Assembly (NCBI GenBank): GCA_002472565.1
Contig: DKSK01000018.1
Span: forward strand, 1-49,528
DNA from: Bacteroidales bacterium UBA7258
GTDB taxonomy: Bacteria > Bacteroidota > Bacteroidia > Bacteroidales > UBA932
Direction of reading: 5' to 3'
Length of the DNA stretch: 49,528 nt
In this document: piece after piece, positions 41,386 through 49,294 of the stretch
Layout of the letters: the number at the start of each line of letters is the position of its first letter
Position numbering within the stretch: position 1 is the stretch's first letter
The notes under the pieces: generated by a model
Database searches by the model: none
What the model saw: only the letters and a program-made list of their open reading frames with translations
Told to the model about the DNA's origin: nothing
Made by a program: the position numbers and the translations under genes

Positions 41386-42919
41386 TTCCGTTACAAGACT
41401 ACCCCAGGCTCTAGACAAGCCCATATTCCAGATTGTATCTTCAGCGGCCGCCGATATGGGCGTAAGAGCTTTCGTCATAGGGGGCTACGTCCGTGATTTC
41501 TTCCTCGGAAAAGCCTCCAGCGACATCGACATAGTGGTAGAAGGCAGCGGCATAGACCTCGCCAAAGCCGTATCCGATAAAATCAAGCAAAGCGAAAAAC
41601 ACGGCTGCCGCGTCAGCGTCTTCAAAAATTTCGGCACCGCGATGCTGAAATACCATGGAGACGAAATCGAATTCGTCGGAGCGAGAAAAGAGTCATATCG
41701 CCATGATTCCCGAAAGCCGATCGTCGAAGACGGCACCCTCGAAGACGACCAGGCCAGGAGAGACTTCACCATCAACGACATGGCCTTCAGCCTCCAGAAA
41801 GAGGACTATGGAGCGCTTGTAGACCCTTACGGAGGCATCAGAGACCTCCAGGCGGGAGTGATCAGGACCCCGCTCGACCCTGGGATCACCTATAGCGACG
41901 ATCCTCTGAGAATGCTCCGCGCCATCCGCTTCGCCACCAAACTCTCGACCCTGGAGCACACTTTCACCATAGTCCCTGAGTCGCTCCAGGCCATGAGGAC
42001 GATGAAGGACAGGATGAGCATCCTCTCCAAGGAAAGAATCGCAGAGGAACTGAACAAACTGCTCATTTCACCTGCCCCCTCCATGGGCTTCAAACTCATG
42101 GACGAGACCCTTCTGCTGCCATATGTGCTGCCCCAGCTTTCAGACCTGAAGGGCATCGAAGTCATCGACGGCATGGGCCATAAGGACATCTTCACGCACA
42201 CGCTCCAGGTCGTCGACAACGTCTCCAAGGAGGAAATGGATGAAATCGCGGCCGGACGCCTCAAGAATTATACGCCTACCCCGGATGGAAGCGGCTGGGA
42301 AGAAGAAGTAAGGAAGGAGCCATATGTCTGGCTTCGCTGGGCGGCTCTTCTCCATGACATCGGCAAGCCTCGGAGCAAGAGATTTGTTCATGGCGAAGGC
42401 TGGACTTTCCATGGCCATGAAGTCATAGGTGCGAGGATGGTTCCTCAAATCTTCCAGGAGCTCAAGATGCCTCTCAACGAGAAGATGAAATATGTCCAGA
42501 AGCTTGTCGGCCTTCATCATAGGCCCATAGCTCTGGTGGACGGAGAAGTGACCGATTCCGCAGTGCGGCGGCTCCTTTTCGATGCAGGCAACGAAATCGA
42601 CGACCTCATGCTCCTTTGCAACGCCGACATCACCTCGAAGAATCAGGCTAAGGTCGCCCGACTGAAGAAGAATTTCGACCTCGTCCGCCAGAAGCTTGCA
42701 AACGTAGTTGAAAAAGACGCCATCCGCAACTGGAAGAACCCGATAACTGGGGATTACGTCATGGAAGTCTTCGGCATAGGACCATGCAACCTCATAGGCC
42801 AGATCAAAGAGGCCGTCAAGGAAGCCATCCTCGACGGAAAAATAGGCTATAGCTTTGAAGAGGCCGACGCCCTAATGAGGAAGAAGGCCGCCGAGATGGG
42901 TCTGACACCTGTCAAGTAG
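41369..42919 (+). CDS. cca: CCA-adding tRNA nucleotidyltransferase with HD domain
   Basis: This enzyme adds or repairs the 3' CCA end of tRNAs. The 516 residues include the nucleotidyltransferase head GGYVRDFFLG with catalytic Asp pair SSDIDIV (about 38-56), the RRDFTIND motif (about 130), an arginine-rich RNA-binding neck (RMLRAIRFA) and an HD phosphohydrolase domain (WAALLHDIGKP with metal-binding His-Asp, about 325). An alternative ATG three codons in (MSDSV) would shorten the overlap with the nuclease gene. It is functionally relevant here because the tmRNA at 5463-5857 does not encode its CCA. Confidence 0.93.
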   Translation: MRKMSDSVTRLPQALDKPIFQIVSSAAADMGVRAFVIGGYVRDFFLGKASSDIDIVVEGSGIDLAKAVSDKIKQSEKHGCRVSVFKNFGTAMLKYHGDEIEFVGARKESYRHDSRKPIVEDGTLEDDQARRDFTINDMAFSLQKEDYGALVDPYGGIRDLQAGVIRTPLDPGITYSDDPLRMLRAIRFATKLSTLEHTFTIVPESLQAMRTMKDRMSILSKERIAEELNKLLISPAPSMGFKLMDETLLLPYVLPQLSDLKGIEVIDGMGHKDIFTHTLQVVDNVSKEEMDEIAAGRLKNYTPTPDGSGWEEEVRKEPYVWLRWAALLHDIGKPRSKRFVHGEGWTFHGHEVIGARMVPQIFQELKMPLNEKMKYVQKLVGLHHRPIALVDGEVTDSAVRRLLFDAGNEIDDLMLLCNADITSKNQAKVARLKKNFDLVRQKLANVVEKDAIRNWKNPITGDYVMEVFGIGPCNLIGQIKEAVKEAILDGKIGYSFEEADALMRKKAAEMGLTPVK

Positions 42920-42929
42920 CCGTTGCGCC

Positions 42930-43913
42930 ATGAACCTGGCATCGAAATATCTTGACTATATAGGGGGAGTGCGAAGATATTCGACCCGCACCCTGGCCAT
43001 CTATTCCGACGTCCTCCAGCGTTTTTCTGACTTCGTCATGGGTCAGGAAGCTTCCATCTTGGAAGATGCCTCCCTTGTAAGCGCTACAGCCATAAGAAAT
43101 TATGAAGTTTCCATGCTGGATGGAGGCAAAGAAGGCTCCAGAACCGTCAATCTCCATCTCAGCGTCCTCAGCAGCTTCTGCCGTTTCCTTATGAAAGAAG
43201 GCCTTCTTTCCTCTAATCCTGCCAAGTCGGTTCCGCGTCCGAAAATGGAAAAACGGCTTCCTGACTTCTACCGAAAAGAGGCCATGGACGCATATTTCGA
43301 TTCCACTGCCCCCTTTGCGAGCGAAGAAAATCTCTTCCTCATAGGCGGCCAAGACCGCAAACTCGCCGCCGACATGTACCTCAGGCGTCTCCGCAGGCTG
43401 GTCATCATACTCCTCTACGACACTGCCATCCGCCGATCCGAACTTCTATCCCTGAAGGTGGCAAGCGTGGATTTCGGACGTAACGTAATCAAGGTCAGGG
43501 GGAAAGGAGATAAAATGAGAGAAATCCCCTTAATCGTTTCACTTTCAAAAGAAATTTCATTATATTTGAAATCGAGGGAATTGATGGTGGGAGACGCGGC
43601 ACCTGCCGACGCACCGCTGTTAGTGACCGAGAGGGGAAAAGCGCTCTATCCCGTTTGGGTAGACAGATGCGTAAAGCGAGAGCTTGGACATGCTGAAGGT
43701 ATCACGGGAAGGCGTTCGCCCCACGTTCTGAGACATACGCTTGCGACCGAGCTCCTTGATGACGGGGCCGATCTCAATTCTATCAAGGAACTCCTCGGAC
43801 ACTCTTCGCTGGCGGCGACTCAGGTCTACACTCACAACACCATCGAGAAACTCAGGAAAGTTTATAATAACGCCCATCCAAGGGCAAAAAACGGAGGTAA
43901 AGATGGAGATTAA
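42930..43913 (+). CDS. Xer-family tyrosine recombinase
   Basis: A site-specific recombinase of 327 residues, the length of chromosomal XerC/XerD proteins. The N-terminal SAM-like DNA-binding domain (RRYSTRTLAIYSDVLQRFSDF) precedes the catalytic domain with Arg168 (AIRRSELL), the beta-hairpin lysine (VRGKGDKMREIPL), His265-x2-Arg268 (HVLRH), LLGHSS and the nucleophile Tyr300 (VYTH). All catalytic residues are present. The gene lies between cca and hpf and overlaps hpf by 11 bases. This Xer-hpf linkage is common in Bacteroidetes and points to a housekeeping dimer-resolution enzyme rather than an integrase. Confidence 0.88.
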   Translation: MNLASKYLDYIGGVRRYSTRTLAIYSDVLQRFSDFVMGQEASILEDASLVSATAIRNYEVSMLDGGKEGSRTVNLHLSVLSSFCRFLMKEGLLSSNPAKSVPRPKMEKRLPDFYRKEAMDAYFDSTAPFASEENLFLIGGQDRKLAADMYLRRLRRLVIILLYDTAIRRSELLSLKVASVDFGRNVIKVRGKGDKMREIPLIVSLSKEISLYLKSRELMVGDAAPADAPLLVTERGKALYPVWVDRCVKRELGHAEGITGRRSPHVLRHTLATELLDDGADLNSIKELLGHSSLAATQVYTHNTIEKLRKVYNNAHPRAKNGGKDGD

Positions 43914-44196
43914 TTACAAATCCCTGAAATTCGATGCCGACCAGAAGCTTCTGGATTTTGCAGCGAAGAAGGTCTCGAAATTGGAGAGATTCAATGACCA
44001 GATCATCAGCCTGGACGTAATTTTTTCGCTTCAGGAAAGGCCTGAGAACAAGTCTGTAAAGCTCCAGGCCAACCTGCCGAAGGGCCCGATCATCATAGAG
44101 AGAAACGGCTCGTCCTTCCAGGATGCCATCGACGCGGCTGTCGACGCCATGAAGGAGAAGATCGTCCGCGACAAGGAGAAGCGCAGTGAGAAGTAG
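43903..44196 (+). CDS. hpf: Ribosome hibernation-promoting factor, HPF/YfiA family (short form)
   Basis: A 97-residue protein that binds the ribosomal decoding region and silences ribosomes in stationary phase. It has the HPF fold pattern: MEINYKSLKFDADQKLLDFAAKKVSKLERFND, a central strand pair and a Lys-rich C-terminal helix (AMKEKIVRDKEKR). The ATG is preceded by GGAGG, 5 bases away, one of the few strong ribosome binding sites in the window. An upstream frame inside the recombinase gene is a shadow. A hairpin terminator follows about 75 bases later. Confidence 0.9.
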   Translation: MEINYKSLKFDADQKLLDFAAKKVSKLERFNDQIISLDVIFSLQERPENKSVKLQANLPKGPIIIERNGSSFQDAIDAAVDAMKEKIVRDKEKRSEK

Positions 44197-44272
44197 CGTC
44201 AGGGCGCTGGCGATCGGCGCTGCGAAAGGCGCTGCGATCGGTGATGGCGCACTTAAAATACAAACCCATGCT

Positions 44273-44300
44273 GGCGGCCCGCAAGGCCGCCATTTTCTTG
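44273..44300 (+). terminator. Intrinsic terminator after hpf
   Basis: GGCGGCC-CGCAA-GGCCGCC forms a perfect 7-bp GC stem followed by ATTTTCTT. It probably ends the transcript from the nuclease/cca/recombinase/hpf run. Confidence 0.75.
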
Positions 44301-44384
44301 CCCTCCCCACAACTCTCCATATTCCCGACCACCCATGAATGTCGCCGTATCCGATGATAAAAGCGAATAGAGGAGACTGGGGCA

Positions 44385-44518
44385 AGACCACGGCCAGACC
44401 GTGACCAGACCACGACCAGACCGTGACCAGACCATGGCCATAGCCACGACCAGACCCGGGCAAGACCACGGCCACTGCCACGACCAGACCGAGACAAGAC
44501 CACGGCCAGACCTGGACT
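44385..44518 (+). repeat. Degenerate 11-bp tandem repeat array
   Basis: About twelve copies of AGACCACGACC and variants (AGACCGTGACC, AGACCACGGCC), mostly 11 and twice 12 bases long, with no spacers. It is non-coding on both strands. The rest of the 680-base gap between hpf and the Fic gene (44197-44875) holds the hpf terminator, an AT-rich stretch (44520-44690) with nothing recognisable, and the Fic promoter. Confidence 0.85.
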
Positions 44519-44797
44519 TCTCTAATAATCCAGGAATTGTTAATTTTGCATAGATTTATGCTAAATCATCGATAATCAATTAGTTAGACACGATTATTTC
44601 CCGATGCAGGAAATAGAACTATTTAGTTATCAATAGTTTGCGTTATTTGTGGTACAAATGTGGTCCAGAATACGACGAAAAACCCTAAAGCATCAAGTCA
44701 CTCAAAACCATTTTCGTCCAACACAAAGTTAGCGATTTTTAGGGATTCTTGGTGATCCTTGGCTCGTTCTTGGGGCTTACTTACATTGATTTCTGCT

Positions 44798-44845
44798 CCG
44801 TATGCGGTTAATAATCCGCAGAATTTGCGGTTTATATTCCGCAAA
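44798..44845 (+). promoter_or_regulatory. Operator-like inverted repeats at the Fic promoter
   Basis: TTTGCGG (44824-44830) and CCGCAAA (44839-44845) are a perfect 7-bp inverted repeat lying between the likely -33 TTTG and the -7 box. A second palindrome, CCGCA-GAATT-TGCGG (44816-44830), shares its right half, and an imperfect one, CCGTATGCGG, lies at 44798-44807. A bound protein would block the promoter. Confidence 0.6.
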
Positions 44846-44849
44846 TGAT

Positions 44850-44857
44850 TATATTTG
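44850..44857 (+). promoter_or_regulatory. -7 promoter element of the Fic gene
   Basis: TATATTTG, with TTTG 22 bases upstream at 44824-44827. A TTG start codon in frame at 44855 overlaps this box, so the ATG at 44876 is the real start. Confidence 0.7.
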
Positions 44858-44875
44858 CAGAAAAATGAGAGAGAT

Positions 44876-46009
44876 ATGTACATCCATCAGACAGAGAATT
44901 GGCCGAATTTCACCTGGGACCAGACCCGCATCGGTCTCAAACTCGCGAAGGTAAACAAGGCCGCCGGTTTCCTTGAAGGGAGGCTGTCTGCTATCGGTTT
45001 CGATGTCCAGCAGCAGGCTACCGTCGAGGCCCTGACGCACGATATTGTTGCGTCCTCGGAGATTGAGGGCGTTGTCCTGAATTCCGATCAAGTCCGTTCC
45101 TCTGTGGCAAGGAGGATGGGGGTCCATATTACGAACGAGACTGAGCCTTCACACTATGTCGAGGGTGTCGTCGAGATGATGTTGGATGCAGTGGGGAACT
45201 ATGCGAAGCCACTGACTGATGAGCGGCTATTTGGATGGCATAACTGCCTCTTCCCGACGGGAAGAAGTGGTATGGAGGTCATCAATGTTGGGAAGTATAG
45301 GGTCGATGATATGGACGTCATTTCGGGCACTTTGGATCGGGAGAAAGTCCATTATCACGCACCTGCAGCAGAACTTGTCCCTGGCGAGATGAAGAAGTTC
45401 CTTGACTGGTTCAATGCCGATTCGACTCCCAAGGATTACATTAAGTCGGCTGTCGCTCATTTCTGGTTCGTGAGCATTCACCCTTTCGATGACGGAAATG
45501 GCCGAATAAGCCGGGCTATTGCCGATATGGCATTGAGTCAGGCAGACAACTCATCTCTTCGCTATTTCAGTATCTCGCGCCAGATCAATAAGGAGAAGCG
45601 CAAGTATAATGACATCCTTGAGCGCTGCCAAAAGGGGAGTGTAGACATCACTGCCTGGATCGATTGGTATCTTGATTGTATGATTCGCGCTATTGAGAGT
45701 GCAGAGGAGATGCTGTCGTCCATCCTGAATAAGGCCATCTTCTGGCAGAGTCATTCTCAGGATGTTATAAGCGACCGTCAGAAGCAGGTGCTGAACACTT
45801 ATCTCGACGGCTATGCCGGAAAACTGAAGGTGAAGAACTGGGCGAAGCTGGCCTCTGTGTCAGTAGATACAGCCGAGAGAGACGTCAAGGCACTGGTTTC
45901 CTCCGGCATCCTTGTTCCTCAGCCAGGACGGTTTAGGGATGTGGCGTATGGTATTCAAGTGTCGAAAGATATTTTATTCGTTCCCGGTCCTGTTGGCGAG
46001 GACGATTAA
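44876..46009 (+). CDS. Fic family AMP-transferase with N-terminal inhibitory helix and C-terminal winged helix
   Basis: A 377-residue Fic protein that likely transfers AMP from ATP to hydroxyl side chains of target proteins. The catalytic motif HPFDDGNGR (residues 202-210) is canonical. The inhibitory motif (S/T)xxxE(G/N) appears as SSEIEG (60-65) near the N-terminus, making it a class II, self-restrained Fic. The N-terminus resembles DUF4172-containing Fic proteins. The C-terminal part (about 310-360, KNWAKLASVSVDTAERDVKAL) is a winged helix, which may bind DNA and regulate its own promoter. It stands alone in an accessory region with a separate terminator. No partner antitoxin gene is visible. 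Confidence 0.9.
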   Translation: MYIHQTENWPNFTWDQTRIGLKLAKVNKAAGFLEGRLSAIGFDVQQQATVEALTHDIVASSEIEGVVLNSDQVRSSVARRMGVHITNETEPSHYVEGVVEMMLDAVGNYAKPLTDERLFGWHNCLFPTGRSGMEVINVGKYRVDDMDVISGTLDREKVHYHAPAAELVPGEMKKFLDWFNADSTPKDYIKSAVAHFWFVSIHPFDDGNGRISRAIADMALSQADNSSLRYFSISRQINKEKRKYNDILERCQKGSVDITAWIDWYLDCMIRAIESAEEMLSSILNKAIFWQSHSQDVISDRQKQVLNTYLDGYAGKLKVKNWAKLASVSVDTAERDVKALVSSGILVPQPGRFRDVAYGIQVSKDILFVPGPVGEDD

Positions 46010-46017
46010 TCAATAAA

Positions 46018-46054
46018 AAGACTCCCGGCTGGGGTTACCAGTCGGAAGTCTTTG
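46018..46054 (-). terminator. Bidirectional terminator between the Fic gene and the minus-strand ORF
   Basis: AAGACTCCCGGCTGG and CCAGTCGGAAGTCTT pair over 14 of 15 positions with a 5-base loop. On the minus strand it ends in TTTTTATTG, so it is optimal for the minus-strand ORF at 46086-46490, but it also lies 8 bases after the Fic stop. Confidence 0.85.
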
Positions 46055-46085
46055 TAGATAGAGCATCCCTAAGAATCCGCCCATT

Positions 46086-46490
46086 TTACTTTTTGCTGCC
46101 TGATTTCGGCTTTGACGACTTGGTTTCAACAGGGATGTTATGCCTAATCTGTTCAGTAATAATCTTACTTACTTCTCGAGACATCGTCTCCACTGTCTTG
46201 TGGTCTACATATTTACTTTGACCATACTTCTCACCGGTTGCGGTGTTCACGTAGAAGTACTTGAAGAAGACTTTAGGGCTACCGGCGGACGGAGCGCCGC
46301 ACTTGGCGTCGTACTTGGCCTTGATGTCGATAGCCGTGGTCACAGTGGTGATGGGGTCATCGAAGGCCGAAGCCTTGCTGTAGGCGCGGGTAATACCGTT
46401 GCCCTGAGGTTCGGAGGCCTGGATGACGAGCTTCAGATTGGTGACATCGCTGGGAATGCCGGCCGCTCCTTTTGTAACGGAGTTGAGGAA
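46086..46490 (-). pseudogene. Open frame without a convincing start; probable 5'-truncated gene
   Basis: The frame is open for 134 codons from a stop at 46491-46493 to a TAA at 46086, but contains no ATG; the first standard start is a GTG giving only 85 residues (46343). The upstream half reads like normal coding sequence (GIPSDVTNLKLVIQASEPQG, ITRAYSKASAFDDPITTV), which suggests the true N-terminus was lost. The C-terminus is Lys/Ser-rich. I recognise no family. A strong terminator follows on the same strand, so it was once a regular gene end. Either it is a remnant or it starts at a rare codon. Confidence 0.5.
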
Positions 46491-46729
46491 CTATATTCAA
46501 ATGAGATTGCCATTATCGCGACTTTTCGATAACTTTGTCGTAGAGCGGAACTTTGTCTGAAACTGCTAAGGGTAGCAGGATACGTGCCGGCTGCTAAAGG
46601 AGACGGATACGAGCTGATTGCTGGCGCCCGGATACGAGCATGCTGCTGCCACTAGGATGTGAACGAGGCTTCTGGAACCAGTGACTGGACATTAGGCAGA
46701 GAAGGACGCGATATTTGCAGGAGCTAGAG

Positions 46730-46830
46730 GCCGAACCAACCCATGATGAAGATTCTGCCGGGACAATTATATGGCAAGAGTGACTTCGGAGCATAACTCC
46801 CACAACCTACATGCGGACAATCCACATACG
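46730..46830 (+). repeat. Duplicated leader sequence, copy A (before the NusG-like gene)
   Basis: The core GATGAAGATTCTGCCGG (46745-46761), then GGACAATTATATGG and, further on, TCCCACAAC, recur in copy B at 48913-49006. The core block of about 30 bases differs by one substitution and one inserted G. The copy contains a short ORF (46746-46796, 16 residues) and the possible NusG-like start at 46771. Upstream, 46494-46729 shows only a weak promoter-like GATATTTG at 46711-46718. Confidence 0.7.
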
Positions 46831-48438
46831 GCCAATGCGCTTTCTGGCGGTAAAGATACCGTCGGCCCCGTCCCGGCCCGGATTCCAAGCGCCGATCCGG
46901 CCCGGATTCAAAGCGCTGACCCGGCCCGGATTTCACATCAAAACAAGCCAGTCCGCGTTGACATGTCCCCCAACTCTTTCAACTGGTTCATCGTCCGCTT
47001 CGACAAACCCCACCAAGAACTCAAATTCCAGAAGTTCGTCTACGACAACAGGGATATTTCGAAAAATATCATCGAAGTCTATTGCCCGACCCACACGGTC
47101 GTGAAGGAATACTATTCGAAAAGCCCGGCCGGCCAGTCAAGCCCTTCGCAACCCCGCCCTCACCTCCGCCCGCTCTTCGCCGGAGCCGACTTCGTCTACG
47201 CCACCTTTTTCGCCCTCAGCGACTTCCTCCGAAACTATTGCCCCGGAGCCAGCATCCAATACAAAAAACGCCTCCGTCCAGACCAGCCATCCGAACCCCT
47301 CATAGTCCCTGAAAAGGAAATGACCGACTTCCGAAATTTCAACGAGAATTTCGCCGACAAAGTCGTCCTTCTGCCGAAAAGCATAAAGGAATATGCCTTC
47401 AACAACAAGGGAGACATGCCCAACGAGACGCTCAGAATCGTAGACGGCCCGATGGCAGGTCTGACAGGCTATCTGATAAAGCTGGACGGGAACAAGGGAC
47501 TCGCTTTCCAAATCAATAATCCCTACGGAGGCCAGCCATTCACTTTCGGCATACTTAACATCTGGGATTTCCATGTCGTAAGGGTCCACAATGTCTCCGA
47601 AGACAGGCAATCGCTCTCGACCATGAAGGCCAGAGCGGTGGACCTCTTGATCGGCCTCCTGCAGAAAGACGGCTGCGAAGACAAAGTCCTCATGGACAGA
47701 CTCTACTCCATCATGGAACAGCTCCGTCAGGGCAGAAGCCTCGTTCAGGCCTATCCTGCCATGAAGGGACTCAGCCTCAGCGACAAAGAACTCATCCTCA
47801 ACCTCATCCGCTATGAAAAAGACGAGCCCGGTTTCGTCAGGAAGAACTGGCCTCGGCTGACCATTAGGCCATTACTGACCCCGACTTCAGGCATCCATAT
47901 CCCTGAAGGCAAGGACTATGCCCTTCTGCCCCATTCCGGCTTCATGGAAATTGTCAAAAGGACCAGGGTCGAGGAGGAGGCTTTCGATCCGTCCCATACG
48001 TCGGCTATGAATATGGAGACATGCTATTATGCCCATGTCGGCATGATCCGTAATCATGGAGGTGTCTGCACTTTCTTCTCGGATTGGAACAAATTCCTGG
48101 GGGAGTATTTTGCCACCGAGGGCGAAGGCAGAAAGAGGCTCAATGTGTCCTTTGCGAACCACGCCCCAACCTTGCTTAAGGTCCTGACAGGGGAGGAGGC
48201 TTCCATGCAGGCAGTTCCTTCCATGCACATGGGGACAGGTCCATGCCTTAATGTCATGGCTTTGTCCATTCCGTACTCCGGTCCCTTCGACGAAGACGAC
48301 CTCTTGGCGGACGAGGCTATGGAGCAGGCGCTTTCCGCCTTCATAGCGACCGGACTCGCCATCTGCCGCGAAATCAGCTCCTCCTCACACCTCGCCCTCT
48401 GGCGCGGCCTTATCAGCGACATCTGGCTCCACATCTAA
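46771..48438 (+). CDS. Long NusG/UpxY-like transcription antitermination protein
   Basis: A 555-residue protein with a NusG N-terminal (NGN) domain beginning at SFNWFIVRFDKPHQELKFQKF (about 68-180) and a KOW motif (RIVDGPMAGLTGYLIKL, about 220-250). UpxY proteins of Bacteroides use this layout to keep RNA polymerase running through their own capsule operon. Typical NusG paralogues have 160-200 residues; here a further roughly 290-residue C-terminal region follows that I do not recognise. The start is uncertain: ATG 46771 adds 64 low-complexity residues with repeats, while ATG 46963 begins just before the NGN domain. The duplicated leader encodes similar N-terminal residues, which favours the longer form. 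Confidence 0.75.
   Translation: MARVTSEHNSHNLHADNPHTANALSGGKDTVGPVPARIPSADPARIQSADPARISHQNKPVRVDMSPNSFNWFIVRFDKPHQELKFQKFVYDNRDISKNIIEVYCPTHTVVKEYYSKSPAGQSSPSQPRPHLRPLFAGADFVYATFFALSDFLRNYCPGASIQYKKRLRPDQPSEPLIVPEKEMTDFRNFNENFADKVVLLPKSIKEYAFNNKGDMPNETLRIVDGPMAGLTGYLIKLDGNKGLAFQINNPYGGQPFTFGILNIWDFHVVRVHNVSEDRQSLSTMKARAVDLLIGLLQKDGCEDKVLMDRLYSIMEQLRQGRSLVQAYPAMKGLSLSDKELILNLIRYEKDEPGFVRKNWPRLTIRPLLTPTSGIHIPEGKDYALLPHSGFMEIVKRTRVEEEAFDPSHTSAMNMETCYYAHVGMIRNHGGVCTFFSDWNKFLGEYFATEGEGRKRLNVSFANHAPTLLKVLTGEEASMQAVPSMHMGTGPCLNVMALSIPYSGPFDEDDLLADEAMEQALSAFIATGLAICREISSSSHLALWRGLISDIWLHI
46873..46944 (+). repeat. 24-bp coding tandem repeat in the NusG-like N-terminus
   Basis: Three 24-base units encode PARIPSAD, PARIQSAD and PARISHQN (the third diverges at its end). 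The unit is a multiple of 3, so copy changes keep frame. If translation starts at 46963 the repeat is instead in the leader RNA. Confidence 0.85.
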
Positions 48439-48802
48439 AGCTCCGAGGAAGCGGGGAAACGAGGAAGCGGGGAACTGGTGAACCGAGTTGACTGGAAACC
48501 GAGGCGTCGAGGAAGCGAGGCATCAAGTTCTCGAAACGCTCAGATGTCAGAAGAAAACACGCCACCATGGCGATGCCCGGCGATGCTCCGAAACCCTCTC
48601 TAGGTCCATCTCAATCCTGTCTCCAGAGCTCCCTAAATCCATCTCCGGTGCTCATTGACGAGACCTCCGCCACATAAGGCTGCCTCCCAGCGGAACTACT
48701 TGAAATTAAAATGTTTATTGATATTTGGGCCATCGTGCAAAAGCCGTAGGAAATATTCGAAAAGTATCTTCAAATGTGATTGGCTATGTAGTTACTTTTC
48801 GT
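48439..48802 (+). other. Gap after the NusG-like gene with short repeats
   Basis: No credible gene. Two 16-base units CGAGGAAGCGGGGAAA/C (48444-48475) follow the stop, with a weaker third at about 48509. The rest is GC-neutral, then AT-rich from about 48700. I see no terminator. Confidence 0.6.
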
Positions 48803-48810
48803 TATATTTG
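48780..48810 (+). promoter_or_regulatory. Promoter upstream of leader copy B
   Basis: TTG at 48780-48782 and TATATTTG at 48803-48810 are separated by 20 bases, close to the full Bacteroidetes promoter consensus. The transcript would carry leader copy B about 100 bases downstream. Confidence 0.65.
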
Positions 48811-48912
48811 CACCCGGCCGAAACTTTATTCGAACCAGCGCCATGCCCGAAAGCGAAGCAGAAGCAAATCGAGGTCCGAAGGCTGAAGCAACGCCTGACA
48901 GCCGAAGGTTAA

Positions 48913-49006
48913 GCTGAAACCCTTCCGATGAAGATTCCGCCGGACAATTATATGGTTAGAGCAAGCGTGGGGCCGCAGTCCCACAACTTCTTTGCACCAC
49001 ATAAAG
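48913..49006 (+). repeat. Duplicated leader sequence, copy B
   Basis: Homologous to copy A at 46730-46830, 2182 bases away. Here the frame is open: ATG 48928 gives MKIPPDNYMVRASVGPQSHNF and runs to a stop at 49119. From the inner ATG 48952, residues M-R-SHN-A match the start of the NusG-like protein (MARVTSEHNSHNLHA), suggesting the truncated 5' end of a related gene. Confidence 0.65.
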
Positions 49007-49282
49007 ACGGCCGTGATAGCGCTGGCGTTAGCCCCTACCACAGCAAGTCACACCAAATAGGTTTACCTTTACCCGCTTATGGCCCCGCCATGAGAGGAAC
49101 GGGAGAATTTTTCTTTTAACCACGATATCTCTTACCACTTACATCAGGTACATCAAGCGCATTGACAAGCATTATCTTTAAGTGAAATTTCAAGAGGTCC
49201 GTCTACGGGACACTTGCAAACTTCCGTGGCATAATGTGACATAAACATATACTTGAAGGTAGGTTTGTGTATCAAAAGACCT

Positions 49283-49290
49283 TACCTTTG
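49283..49290 (+). promoter_or_regulatory. -7-like element of the transposase gene
   Basis: TACCTTTG matches TAnnTTTG immediately before the transposase start, with TTTG at 49264-49267. The spacing to the -33 (15 bases) is short, and the distance to the ATG leaves almost no leader. Confidence 0.35.
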
Positions 49291-49294
49291 AAGT

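Noticed and set aside
42930..43913. Integrase of a mobile island
   Set aside because: Length, linkage to hpf and a housekeeping context favour a chromosomal Xer recombinase; no attachment repeats are seen beside it.
44385..44518. Possible CRISPR array
   Set aside because: Units are 11-12 bases with no spacers, and no cas genes are present; it is a minisatellite.
44876..46009. Fic/Doc-type toxin with a separate antitoxin
   Set aside because: The inhibitory helix motif is inside the same protein and no small partner gene is adjacent.
46140..46532. A 130-codon plus-strand frame with an apparent lipoprotein-like start
   Set aside because: It is antisense to a frame whose translation looks more protein-like and which ends at a matched terminator. 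I treat it as a shadow, with some doubt.
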